Positions 6,674 through 13,468 of a stretch of 13,503 bases of DNA are shown in pieces. Origin of the DNA: Sulfurospirillum sp. UBA6790 (GTDB lineage: Bacteria > Campylobacterota > Campylobacteria > Campylobacterales > Sulfurospirillaceae); the NCBI GenBank assembly GCA_002452855.1, contig DKFS01000053.1, positions 1-13,503 on the forward strand, written 5' to 3'. A program made the position numbers and the translations under genes. Every line of letters starts with the position of its first letter. Within the stretch, counting starts at the first letter, position 1. The notes beneath the pieces are model-generated. The model was not told where the DNA came from. It made no database searches and saw nothing but the letters and a program-made list of their open reading frames with translations.

Positions 6674-7168
6674 ATGGCATATTTAAGTAGCTTTGATATC
6701 AGCAGTTATGGGCTTTCAGCACAACGTTTTCGTATGGATATTATCAGCTCTAATATTGCGAATGCAAATACGACACGCACAAGCGAAGGTGGTCCATATC
6801 AACGTAAAGATGTTGTGTTCAAAGCCATTGATTTTAATAAAACACTTAATAAACAAATTGCGAGTCAAAATAACTTATTAGACTATGAAAATCCTTTGGA
6901 TGACCCATTCTTGCAAGAAAATGCCAATCCTGCTATAATGACCGTAGCAGTCGATAAAGTGGTACGTGATGAGAGCGAATTTCGCTACAAATACGACCCA
7001 TCTCATCCTGACGCCAATGAAGAAGGATATGTTGCATATCCAAATGTCAATCCAGTGATAGAGATGTCAAATTTAATTGAAGCAACAAGAGCCTATCAGG
7101 CGAATGTTTCAGCATTTCAAAGTGCAAAATCTATTGCTCAAAGTGCAATAGACATTTTAAAAGGATAA
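6674..7168 (+). CDS. flgC: Flagellar basal-body rod protein FlgC
   Basis: FlgC is a proximal-rod subunit stacked next to FlgB. The 164-residue protein opens with FDISSYGLSAQRFRMDIISS and NIANANTTRT (residues 7-36), the canonical flg_bb_rod motif, followed by PYQRKDVVF. It ends with NVNPVIEMSNLIEATRAYQANV and a last helix that completes the D0 domain (flg_bbr_C). The N-P-V-x-E-M-x-x-L-I/M-x-A-x-R-A-Y-x-A pattern near the C terminus is diagnostic. The ribosome-binding site AAGGAT lies just before ATG 6674. Only five bases separate it from fliE, so the rod genes are one transcription unit. Confidence 0.97.
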   Translation: MAYLSSFDISSYGLSAQRFRMDIISSNIANANTTRTSEGGPYQRKDVVFKAIDFNKTLNKQIASQNNLLDYENPLDDPFLQENANPAIMTVAVDKVVRDESEFRYKYDPSHPDANEEGYVAYPNVNPVIEMSNLIEATRAYQANVSAFQSAKSIAQSAIDILKG

Positions 7169-7173
7169 TGTAA

Positions 7174-7470
7174 ATGCCTAGTAGCATTGATACCATTTCA
7201 TCATTAACCAATAAATCAAATTCTACTGTTAATAAAGCTGATTCTGCGAATGGCGATTTTTCTAAGATTTTGCAACAATCCATTGAAGAAATTAACGATA
7301 GCCAAGTGAAGGGAGATCGTGCAATGGCAGATATAGCAACCGGCGAAGTGAAAGATTTACACCAAGCAGCTATTGCTATTAATAAAGCAGAGACCAGTAT
7401 GAAAATGATGCTAGAGATTCGTAATAAAGCTTTAAGTGCTTATAAAGAGATCTCTAAAACTCAAATTTAA
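7174..7470 (+). CDS. fliE: Flagellar hook-basal body adaptor FliE
   Basis: FliE joins the MS ring (FliF) to the rod and is the first rod component exported. The 98-residue protein has a polar N terminus rich in serine and asparagine. Its conserved C-terminal helical pair follows: FSKILQQSIEEINDSQVKGD, then the signature TGEVKDLHQAAIAINKAETS and MKMMLEIRNKALSAYKEI at about residues 50-93. AAAAGGA precedes the ATG. It follows flgC by five bases and precedes the PBP gene by 14. The order flgB-flgC-fliE is widespread. Confidence 0.97.
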   Translation: MPSSIDTISSLTNKSNSTVNKADSANGDFSKILQQSIEEINDSQVKGDRAMADIATGEVKDLHQAAIAINKAETSMKMMLEIRNKALSAYKEISKTQI

Positions 7471-7484
7471 ATTTTTGCCTTTAC

Positions 7485-9266
7485 ATGGAACACTCTGATA
7501 CCAAAAAAATTAAAATCCTCTTTTTATTCGTTGTTGTACTCTTAGGTTTCCTTATTTTCCTTGGTACGCTTTTTTATTGGGCGACTATTGATAGAAGGCT
7601 CCCCCGTCTAGAACACAGTGAAGTAAATCATGCGCTTCGTGGCAATATTATTAGCTCAGATGGGTTTAAAATTGCAACCAGCCAAAAACTCTACAAAGCG
7701 ATTGTCGATACGCGCAATATTGACCCCAATAAATTTGATCTTTTTGTAAAACTCTATACGCTTTACAGTGGGGATGACCCAAAAGCAGTCGCAGCGACAC
7801 TCAACTCAAATTCAGGCAGTACTGTTTTATCGTATCGTATTGATTCCAAAAGTGCGAAATACCTTCAAGAGCTTTCACGAAAACTCTATAAATTAGGCGT
7901 GTTTAAAAGCTATGAAGACCCAAAAACAGGAGTAGCTTTTTTACATGGACTCAGTGTGATTGAAAGTGGTGAAGATAGGCTCTACCCAGCGGGAGATTCT
8001 GTGACTCCTATTATTGGGTATGTGCGTAAAGTAGAGCAAAAGAATATCACCAAAACGACGGGTGTTAAAGGCATTGAACGTTACTACGAAGACAAACTCG
8101 CTTCTGTACAAGATGCTTTGGTTTACGGCTCGCGTGACATCTCAAATGCCATTATCTTGGACGGTAACAGCGTCTCTTCACGCCGCTTTGACGGCTACGA
8201 CGTGCACTTGACAATTTCTTTAAAAATGCAAAAAATTATTGAAAACGTTTTGGATAAATACCAAAAAAGTTTAGATGCCAAAGAGATCGTTGCCGGCATT
8301 TTAAACAGTGATACGGGAGAATTTTTAACGTTAGCATCCAGCAACCGTTTCAATCCCGATCTGATCGAAAAAAAAGACTATGGTTCCTTGAACGTTTCGG
8401 CGATAGAGTATATTTATGAGCCGGGCTCGGTTATGAAAGCGGTGACATTTGCGCTTTTACTAAAAGCCAACAAAATTAATCTTTATGACACGGTCAATAT
8501 TTATGGCGGTAGTTTTAAACTAGGAACGAAAATCATAAAAGACACACATAAAGTCGACAAATTGACTATCGAAGACGTGATCACCTATTCCAGCAATATT
8601 GGCACGGCACAAGTGGCACAGCGTCTTGATCCGATGGAATTTTATCAAGGGTTAAAAGATTTCGGCTTTTCGACAAGAAGCGGTGTTGATTTGCCGTTTG
8701 AAAATCCGGGGATTATCCCTCCTATTAACCGTTTTAACTCACCGATTTACAAAGCAACTGTAGGTTACGGCTACGGTATGAATGCAACGTTTATGCAAAT
8801 TTTACGTGCTTATAACGTTTTTAACCATAACGGTCGCATCTTGACGCCGACACTGGTTAAGAAGTTGATTTCCCCAAACGGGCAAGAGCTTTTTCCCGAA
8901 AAAACGCCTGAAAAGCAAATTATTCCTGTCGCTGTTGCGAAACGCATTCAAAAACTTCTGATAAAAGTCGTTCAACAAGGAACAGCTACCGGAACGAAAA
9001 TGGAAGGCTTGGAAATCGGCGGCAAAACGGGAACGGCGCATATTGCCGAAGATGGTGAGTATATTCGAAGTTATAACGGTTCATTTTTCGGTTTTGTTAA
9101 TGACAAAAATAACCATTTTACCGTGGGTGTTTTAGTGCGGGAGGCCAAAAAATACCAAGCGTATTATGCGGCGCAAAGTGCGGTTCCTGTCTTCAAAGAA
9201 GTTGTCGGAAAACTAGTAGAAAATGGTTATCTTACTCCTTCGTCTGACATTCAACCCAACCAATAA
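7485..9266 (+). CDS. ftsI: Class B penicillin-binding protein, probably FtsI/PBP3
   Basis: A membrane-anchored D,D-transpeptidase that cross-links peptidoglycan, probably at the septum. The 593-residue protein has a short cytoplasmic N terminus and one membrane anchor (about 10-33). The dimerisation domain starts at LRGNIISSDGFKIATS (51-66), matching the R-G-x-I-x-D-x-x-G-x-x-L-A-x-S signature, and the C-terminal transpeptidase domain follows. The three catalytic motifs are intact: S315-V-M-K318, S369-S-N371 and K514-T-G516. Length and motifs agree with FtsI and with the C. jejuni pbpB that follows fliE. A PBP2/MrdA role is less likely. No obvious ribosome-binding site precedes ATG 7485, which lies 14 bases after fliE; an in-frame stop at 7455 rules out a longer form. 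Its last 35 bases overlap the convergent hemH gene. Confidence 0.9.
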   Translation: MEHSDTKKIKILFLFVVVLLGFLIFLGTLFYWATIDRRLPRLEHSEVNHALRGNIISSDGFKIATSQKLYKAIVDTRNIDPNKFDLFVKLYTLYSGDDPKAVAATLNSNSGSTVLSYRIDSKSAKYLQELSRKLYKLGVFKSYEDPKTGVAFLHGLSVIESGEDRLYPAGDSVTPIIGYVRKVEQKNITKTTGVKGIERYYEDKLASVQDALVYGSRDISNAIILDGNSVSSRRFDGYDVHLTISLKMQKIIENVLDKYQKSLDAKEIVAGILNSDTGEFLTLASSNRFNPDLIEKKDYGSLNVSAIEYIYEPGSVMKAVTFALLLKANKINLYDTVNIYGGSFKLGTKIIKDTHKVDKLTIEDVITYSSNIGTAQVAQRLDPMEFYQGLKDFGFSTRSGVDLPFENPGIIPPINRFNSPIYKATVGYGYGMNATFMQILRAYNVFNHNGRILTPTLVKKLISPNGQELFPEKTPEKQIIPVAVAKRIQKLLIKVVQQGTATGTKMEGLEIGGKTGTAHIAEDGEYIRSYNGSFFGFVNDKNNHFTVGVLVREAKKYQAYYAAQSAVPVFKEVVGKLVENGYLTPSSDIQPNQ

Positions 9267-10185
9267 TCGCATTGACAAAATCAGCATCATCGTTAGGGCA
9301 TTTCGCAACGAGGTAGTTTTCAAAGTTTAATGTGTGCGCAACCTCTGCATACTCTTGGCTTAGTTCAAACTCTGTTTCAGAATTATCAATCGTAAATGAG
9401 ATAGGCACAATTAAGGCATTTTTATTCTCAAGCATATGCAAAGTCTCCTCCAATGAAGGCTCTAGCCATTTAATAGGTCCTAATTTAGATTGATACGCTA
9501 AATGAACATTTTTAAAATGCATCTTTTCTGCTTCTAAAAGAGCCTCAATGCGTTTTACATGTAAAATAATTTCTTGTTGATATGGATCACCTTTTTTGAT
9601 AATCTTTTGAGGCAACGAGTGCGCTGAAAAAATGAGTTCAAACTCCGAAGGATGATGCTCCCCTAATGTCTCTTTAATTCTTTTTACTATCAGATTGTTA
9701 TAGGTGGCATCTTCGTAAAAAGGTTCAATAATACTTATTTTGCCGTTATATCCGAGTGCTTTTGCCACTTCTTGAAAATCTTCAATGGATGATTTTGTAG
9801 TCGTGGTTGAATAGTGAGGATACAGCGGCAATAAAATAACTTCATTAATCCCTTTATCTTGCAACTCTTGAATCAGTGTATCGCAAAAAGGTGGAGTATA
9901 GCGCATGGCAAAATTTACATGTAAAGAGGGAAGGGCACGTTGAAGTTTATCAACCAAGCGTTTTGTATAGCCCACTAAAGGTGATTTTCCTCCCAATTTT
10001 GCATAATTGCTTTGAGCTTGTTTTGTACGAGAAGTGGTAATCATAAAGGCGATAAAACGACGTAAAAGGTCACTTTTAACCGTGATGATATTTTTATCAT
10101 TAAACATATTGTGCAAAAAGAGCTTGACTTCTTCAAGATTGTTGGGGCCTCCCATGTTGAGAAGCACAAGTGCTTTTTGACGCAT
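9232..10185 (-). CDS. hemH: Ferrochelatase HemH
   Basis: Ferrochelatase inserts Fe2+ into protoporphyrin IX, the last step of the protoporphyrin-dependent heme pathway, in the cytoplasm or at the membrane. The 317-residue protein starts with the typical ALVLLNMGGPNNLEEVKLFL. It continues with FAMRYTPP (92-99), the porphyrin-site LLPLYPHYSTTTTKSS (118-133), SAHSLP with the metal-binding catalytic His189, and SFTIDNSETEFEL, where Glu270 aligns with the conserved acidic residue of the family. Its ATG directly abuts the TAA of the dehydrogenase gene, and the ribosome-binding AAAGG lies within that gene's last codons. It is the third gene of the minus-strand operon, and its 3' end overlaps the PBP gene by 35 bases. 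Two TTACATGTAA palindromes lie inside it. Confidence 0.96.
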   Translation of the reverse strand: MRQKALVLLNMGGPNNLEEVKLFLHNMFNDKNIITVKSDLLRRFIAFMITTSRTKQAQSNYAKLGGKSPLVGYTKRLVDKLQRALPSLHVNFAMRYTPPFCDTLIQELQDKGINEVILLPLYPHYSTTTTKSSIEDFQEVAKALGYNGKISIIEPFYEDATYNNLIVKRIKETLGEHHPSEFELIFSAHSLPQKIIKKGDPYQQEIILHVKRIEALLEAEKMHFKNVHLAYQSKLGPIKWLEPSLEETLHMLENKNALIVPISFTIDNSETEFELSQEYAEVAHTLNFENYLVAKCPNDDADFVNAIIGWVECQTKE

Positions 10186-11085
10186 TTATGCCTTTCGTGA
10201 AGAGATATCTAAGGTAATCATACTGTCTTCAATGGTACTCAATCCGTGGCGTTCACCTGTCTCAATATAGGCTGCAAACGCTTTATGTTCGCGAATTAAA
10301 GGTTCTTCTTTTTTAACCATACATTTACGAATAACATAAGAGTTGTTGCGTTGGTATTCGGAGTATTCTGTTAAATCTTGTGCCATTAAATCAGCTTCGA
10401 AATAACCTTCTTTGGTAGCCACTTCAATGGTGCGTTTACGAAAAGGTGTTAGCCAGTTGGTTGTAATGCTCGCAACAATCTCTCCGCTGAGTCTAAAGGA
10501 GAGGATGGCATTGTCTTCGTGGTGGTTGTGTATTTTTTGAGATTTGTAGATAGAGACTTGTTCAATTTCATGCTCTGTGATATAACGAATGAGGTCAATA
10601 TCGTGAACCGAAAGGTCTGTTAAGATACCTACATCTGCAATACGCGGAGGAAATGGACCCACACGGGTGATGCCGATACTGTAAATCTCTTTGCCCTCTA
10701 ACTCTTTTTTGAGTGCTTCAACGACAGGATTAAAACGTTCGATATATCCTACACACACTTTTGCTTGCGCTTTATTGGCTACTGCTAAAATCTCTTTTGC
10801 TTCCTCACAATTGGATGCAACAGGTTTTTCGATGAAAAGATTTTTGCCTTTTGCTAAACATTTAAGCGCAACGCTTTTATGTAAAAAGGTTGGTACAACA
10901 ATGACAGCCGCTTCAAAATCTGCTTTTTCTAACATTTCGTCAATGTCCGTATAAAAAGGTTCATCGTATTCTCTGGTTTGCTGAATATCGCATAGCGCTG
11001 TTAGTTCAAATTCAGGTAAACTTTTTAAAACTCTGTAGTGGTTTTGACCCATAGAGCCAAGACCGATTAGTGCTACTTTTACCAT
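10186..11085 (-). CDS. Gfo/Idh/MocA-family NAD(P)-dependent sugar dehydrogenase
   Basis: A cytoplasmic oxidoreductase of 299 residues. The Rossmann fold begins at the N terminus with VALIGLGSMGQNHYRVL (4-20), the EKP motif with its catalytic-site lysine is at 86-88, and GYIERFNPVV (113-122) and TDLSVHDIDL (156-165, His161) are typical of the family. It follows an aminotransferase of the WbpE type by two bases. WbpB-like members oxidise the 3-hydroxyl of a UDP-N-acetyl-hexuronate (or a related nucleotide sugar) to a ketone, which the aminotransferase then aminates. I infer this role from the pairing; the substrate is not readable from the sequence. The ribosome-binding site AAGG lies at the end of the upstream gene. 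Members of the family are often a little longer (310-350 residues). Confidence 0.85.
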   Translation of the reverse strand: MVKVALIGLGSMGQNHYRVLKSLPEFELTALCDIQQTREYDEPFYTDIDEMLEKADFEAAVIVVPTFLHKSVALKCLAKGKNLFIEKPVASNCEEAKEILAVANKAQAKVCVGYIERFNPVVEALKKELEGKEIYSIGITRVGPFPPRIADVGILTDLSVHDIDLIRYITEHEIEQVSIYKSQKIHNHHEDNAILSFRLSGEIVASITTNWLTPFRKRTIEVATKEGYFEADLMAQDLTEYSEYQRNNSYVIRKCMVKKEEPLIREHKAFAAYIETGERHGLSTIEDSMITLDISSRKA

Positions 11086-11087
11086 AG

Positions 11088-12179
11088 TTATGCCTTAATT
11101 GTTTTGACGATAAAATCTTGTTGGGCTTCTGTTAAAAATGGGCTCATTGGAAGACTCATGATTTCATTACCTACTTGTTCGCTGAGTGGAAAATCACCTT
11201 TTTTATATCCAAGATACGCCATTGCTTCTTGCAGGTGTAAAGGAATTGGGTAGTGAACCGCTGTTGGAACACCCGCATCGTTTAATTTTTGCATCACGCT
11301 CTCACGATTTTTAACGCGAATGGAGTATTGTGCGTACATGGAGTTACGATCACTCATGATTTTTGGAGTGATGACGTCCGCTCCTTCTAAAAGTTTTGAG
11401 TAGCGTGTTCCGACTTCAATGCGTTTTTTACATTCCGCTTCAAAGTGATTCATCTTCACATTTAATACGGCGGCCTGAATCGCATCTAAACGACCATTAA
11501 TACCGATATATTTGTGTTCATAACGTTTGCCTTGTCCATGATTAAGCAGTGATTTCAGTTTTGCGGCTAGAGCATCATCATTACAAAAAACGGCTCCGCC
11601 ATCACCGTAGCATCCTAGTGGTTTTGAAGGGAAAAAGCTGGTACAACCGATGGTAGAAAGGTTACATGATTTTTTACCTTTGTACTCAGCTCCAAAACTT
11701 TGGCATGCATCTTCAATGACGACTAAATTATGTTTTTTTGCGATAGCATTGATGGCATCCATGTCTGCTGTTTGACCGTAAAGTGATACAGGCATAATGG
11801 CTTTGGTTTTTGAGGTGATTTTCGCTTCAATAAGTTTGGGGTCAAGATTATAGGTTGTTTCATCAATATCAACAAAAACAGGTTTTGCTTTTAAAAGTGC
11901 AATGGTCTCCGCCGTAGCAATAAACGTAAAAGGTGACGTAATGATTTCATCATCCGGTTGAACATCAATCGCCATTAATGCAAGTAATAGTGCATCGGTT
12001 CCGCTAGAGCATGCATAAGCGTATTTGGCTCCTGTGTATTTTGCGAGGTTTTCTTCAAGTTTGGTGACTTCTGGTCCCATGATAAATTGCGTAGAACTTA
12101 AAACATTTAAAACAGCTTGGTTGATCTCTTCTTTGTAAGTTTCATACTGTGATTTGAGGTCGATAAAAGGGATTTGCAT
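11088..12179 (-). CDS. DegT/DnrJ/EryC1 PLP-dependent sugar aminotransferase, WbpE-like
   Basis: A PLP enzyme that transfers an amino group, usually from glutamate, to a keto group of a nucleotide sugar. The 363-residue protein starts MQIPFIDLKSQYETYKEEI and contains QFIMGPEV, CSSGTDALLLALMA (57-70), DEIITSPFTFIATAE (77-91), the cofactor-contacting aspartate in VIEDACQSFGAEY (D157), and the Schiff-base lysine K186 in SFFPSKPLGCYGDGGA. GINGRLDAIQAAVL lies near 224-237. The wording of these motifs is closest, from memory, to WbpE-type UDP-2-acetamido-2-deoxy-hexuluronate aminotransferases, used for diacetylated amino sugars in surface glycans. It is the first gene of the operon, with AAAGG eight bases before ATG 12179. 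The acetyltransferase expected in the full pathway is not in this window. Confidence 0.9.
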   Translation of the reverse strand: MQIPFIDLKSQYETYKEEINQAVLNVLSSTQFIMGPEVTKLEENLAKYTGAKYAYACSSGTDALLLALMAIDVQPDDEIITSPFTFIATAETIALLKAKPVFVDIDETTYNLDPKLIEAKITSKTKAIMPVSLYGQTADMDAINAIAKKHNLVVIEDACQSFGAEYKGKKSCNLSTIGCTSFFPSKPLGCYGDGGAVFCNDDALAAKLKSLLNHGQGKRYEHKYIGINGRLDAIQAAVLNVKMNHFEAECKKRIEVGTRYSKLLEGADVITPKIMSDRNSMYAQYSIRVKNRESVMQKLNDAGVPTAVHYPIPLHLQEAMAYLGYKKGDFPLSEQVGNEIMSLPMSPFLTEAQQDFIVKTIKA

Positions 12180-12209
12180 CGTGATACCTTTAGATTAAAA
12201 ATAGTCAAT

Positions 12210-12215
12210 ATTTTA
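12210..12215 (-). promoter_or_regulatory. Candidate -10 box for the aminotransferase operon
   Basis: On the minus strand TAAAAT (12215-12210) lies about 30 bases before ATG 12179, in the 106-base gap that separates two divergent genes. There is no recognisable -35 element. Placement is plausible, but the motif is weak in AT-rich sequence. Confidence 0.3.
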
Positions 12216-12249
12216 CTCCAAACATTCTTTTGCGAGGATAAAGTGCCTG

Positions 12250-12255
12250 TATGCT
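12250..12255 (+). promoter_or_regulatory. Candidate -10 box for the SDR gene
   Basis: TATGCT at 12250-12255 would initiate near 12262, leaving a leader of about 25 bases that contains the strong ribosome-binding site GGAGG (12275-12279) before ATG 12286. The -35 region is not evident. Confidence 0.3.
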
Positions 12256-12285
12256 ATTGTTTCACTATCGTTATGGAGGTCTGAA

Positions 12286-12978
12286 ATGAGAACGGTTTTA
12301 ATCACAGGTGTTGCTCAAGGAATTGGAAAAGCACTTGCTGAGAGTTTATCGCATCATTATTCTATTATTGGAATTGACTGTATCGCTCCAGAACATACGT
12401 ATTGTGAGCGTTTTTACTCGTGCGATTTAAGCCAGCTTACAAAGCTTCAAGAAACAATAGCGCAGATTAAAAAAGAGATGAGTACTTTATATGGGCTTGT
12501 CAATAACGCGGCTATTTTTAGTCATATTCCTTTAGAGAAGCAGTCTTTAGAGGTTTGGGAAAAGACATTGGCGGTTAATTTAAGCGCACCGTATCTGCTT
12601 TCACAATCTTTTGCTTCTTTATTACGTGAAAGTCATGGGCATATTATTAACATTGCTTCAACAAGGGCCGGGATGTCAGAAGCGGGAACGGAGCCGTATT
12701 CTGCTTCTAAAGGGGGGCTTATTGCTTTAACGCATGCGCTTTGCATCTCTTTATCAGGACAGGTGAGTGTCAATGCGATTAGCCCTGGCTGGATTAATAC
12801 CGATGAAAACTATACGCCAACAGAAGAAGAAAACGCATGGCATGCAAGTGGCAGAGTGGGCAAACCTCAAGATATTGTAGACGTAGTCGCTTTTTTATTA
12901 GAACGAAGCGATGGGTTTATCACGGGAAGTAATTTTGTCATTGACGGTGGCGTGACACGAAAAATGGTCTATCCATGA
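12286..12978 (+). CDS. Short-chain dehydrogenase/reductase (SDR)
   Basis: A cytoplasmic NAD(P)(H)-dependent oxidoreductase of the classical SDR type, 230 residues. Cofactor loop T7-G-V-A-Q-G-I-G14, the structural NNAA at 73-76, catalytic N98 in the VNLS helix, S125 in INIAST, and the Y138-S-A-S-K142 pair are all present, as is the PGWINT loop (167-172). The end, GFITGSNFVIDGGVTRK, is the standard C-terminal strand. An aspartate after the second beta strand (GID, residue 31) suggests preference for NAD(H). The substrate is not evident; 3-oxoacyl-ACP reductases and sugar or alcohol dehydrogenases all look like this. It has a strong GGAGG ribosome-binding site, and its stop overlaps the start of the exported DUF1566 gene by four bases. 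Confidence 0.88.
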   Translation: MRTVLITGVAQGIGKALAESLSHHYSIIGIDCIAPEHTYCERFYSCDLSQLTKLQETIAQIKKEMSTLYGLVNNAAIFSHIPLEKQSLEVWEKTLAVNLSAPYLLSQSFASLLRESHGHIINIASTRAGMSEAGTEPYSASKGGLIALTHALCISLSGQVSVNAISPGWINTDENYTPTEEENAWHASGRVGKPQDIVDVVAFLLERSDGFITGSNFVIDGGVTRKMVYP

Positions 12979-13460
12979 AAAAATATAGCCTTGTTTTTTT
13001 AATGAGTGTTTTAAGCTTAATGGCAGATTGTTCAATGCCCTCTCGTACATTGATTGCAAACGGCAATGAGGTCACTGACACCAAAACAGGGTTGATATGG
13101 AGCCGATGTACGTTGGGACAAGTCTGGAAAAAAGGCAAAGGATGTGTCGGTGAAATAGAATTTCTCAAACGAAAAGAGGCAGAAGCACTGGCTCGTTCAT
13201 TGGGCAATGGATGGCGGTTGCCGAATATTGACGAGCTTTTAACTTTGGTCGAAAAAAGGTGTCAAAGTCCGATGCTTAATGCAAAGTTTTTTGGCAAAGT
13301 CCAAAATATGACACAAGAAGGTGCTCATTATCTGAGTGCTTCGATTTACTTAGAAGGCGATGAAGTGATGCCAACACTTTTTTATACGATTGATTTTATG
13401 AACGGAAGTGTTGATGCGCATACGAAAGGATTTATAGGAGCCGTACGGTTAGTACGTTAG
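12975..13460 (+). CDS. Exported DUF1566 (Lcl C-terminal) domain protein
   Basis: A small secreted or periplasmic protein of unknown function, 161 residues. The N terminus is a signal peptide (MKKYSLVFLMSVLSLMA, cleavage probably before DC). The rest matches the DUF1566/Lcl C-terminal pattern: VTDTKTGLIWSRC (33-45), the motif GWRLPNIDELLTLVE (79-93), YLSAS (119-123), an FYTIDFMNGSVD strand and the closing GAVRLVR. The mature part has four cysteines (19, 45, 57, 96), which could form disulfides in the periplasm. Cys19 is not in a convincing lipobox. It is translationally coupled to the SDR gene by an ATGA overlap, an unusual pairing of a cytoplasmic enzyme and an exported domain. Its C-terminal end is complete before the window edge. 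Confidence 0.82.
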   Translation: MKKYSLVFLMSVLSLMADCSMPSRTLIANGNEVTDTKTGLIWSRCTLGQVWKKGKGCVGEIEFLKRKEAEALARSLGNGWRLPNIDELLTLVEKRCQSPMLNAKFFGKVQNMTQEGAHYLSASIYLEGDEVMPTLFYTIDFMNGSVDAHTKGFIGAVRLVR

Positions 13461-13468
13461 CGTTTTTT
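13442..13468 (+). terminator. Weak candidate terminator at the end of the SDR operon
   Basis: CGTAC (13442-13446) can pair with GTACG (13452-13456) around a five-base loop, and a run of six T follows at 13463-13468, six bases after the stem. The stem overlaps the last codons of the DUF1566 gene. The stem is short and the gap to the T-run is long, so termination is uncertain. The remaining bases to 13503 show no gene. Confidence 0.3.

Larger units (their letters stand above)
1396..9925. repeat. Dispersed palindrome TTTTACATGTAAAA (five copies)
   Basis: Copies with core TTACATGTAA occur at 1398-1407 (permease), 2297-2306 (second thioredoxin-like gene), 4698-4707 (murG), 9555-9564 and 9915-9924 (both hemH). 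Three of them (2295-2308, 4696-4709, 9553-9566) are the full 14-base TTTTACATGTAAAA and one (9914-9925) is a 12-base version. All lie inside coding sequence, on genes of both orientations, and are read either as L-H-V-K/N or F-T-C-K/N. The start and end given cover the outer copies, not a continuous element. Function unknown. Confidence 0.8.

Noticed and set aside
6272..6881. Alternative-frame ORFs in flgB and flgC (minus 6272-6454, plus 6693-6881)
   Set aside because: Shadow frames within conserved rod protein genes; cysteine-rich or random-looking products without signals.
7479..7488. TTTACATGGA at the PBP start as a sixth palindrome copy
   Set aside because: Only the left half matches; the right half is GGAAC, so it is not counted with the five full copies.
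8802..9041. 79-codon minus-strand frame in the PBP gene
   Set aside because: Opposite the transpeptidase domain that contains the KTG motif; arginine- and phenylalanine-rich antisense product.
10691..10954. 87-codon plus-strand frame opposite the Gfo/Idh gene
   Set aside because: Antisense of the EKP and GYIERFNP region of a clear dehydrogenase.
12938..13207. 89-codon minus-strand frame at the SDR/DUF1566 junction
   Set aside because: Antisense shadow; the plus-strand frame has a signal peptide and the DUF1566 motifs.
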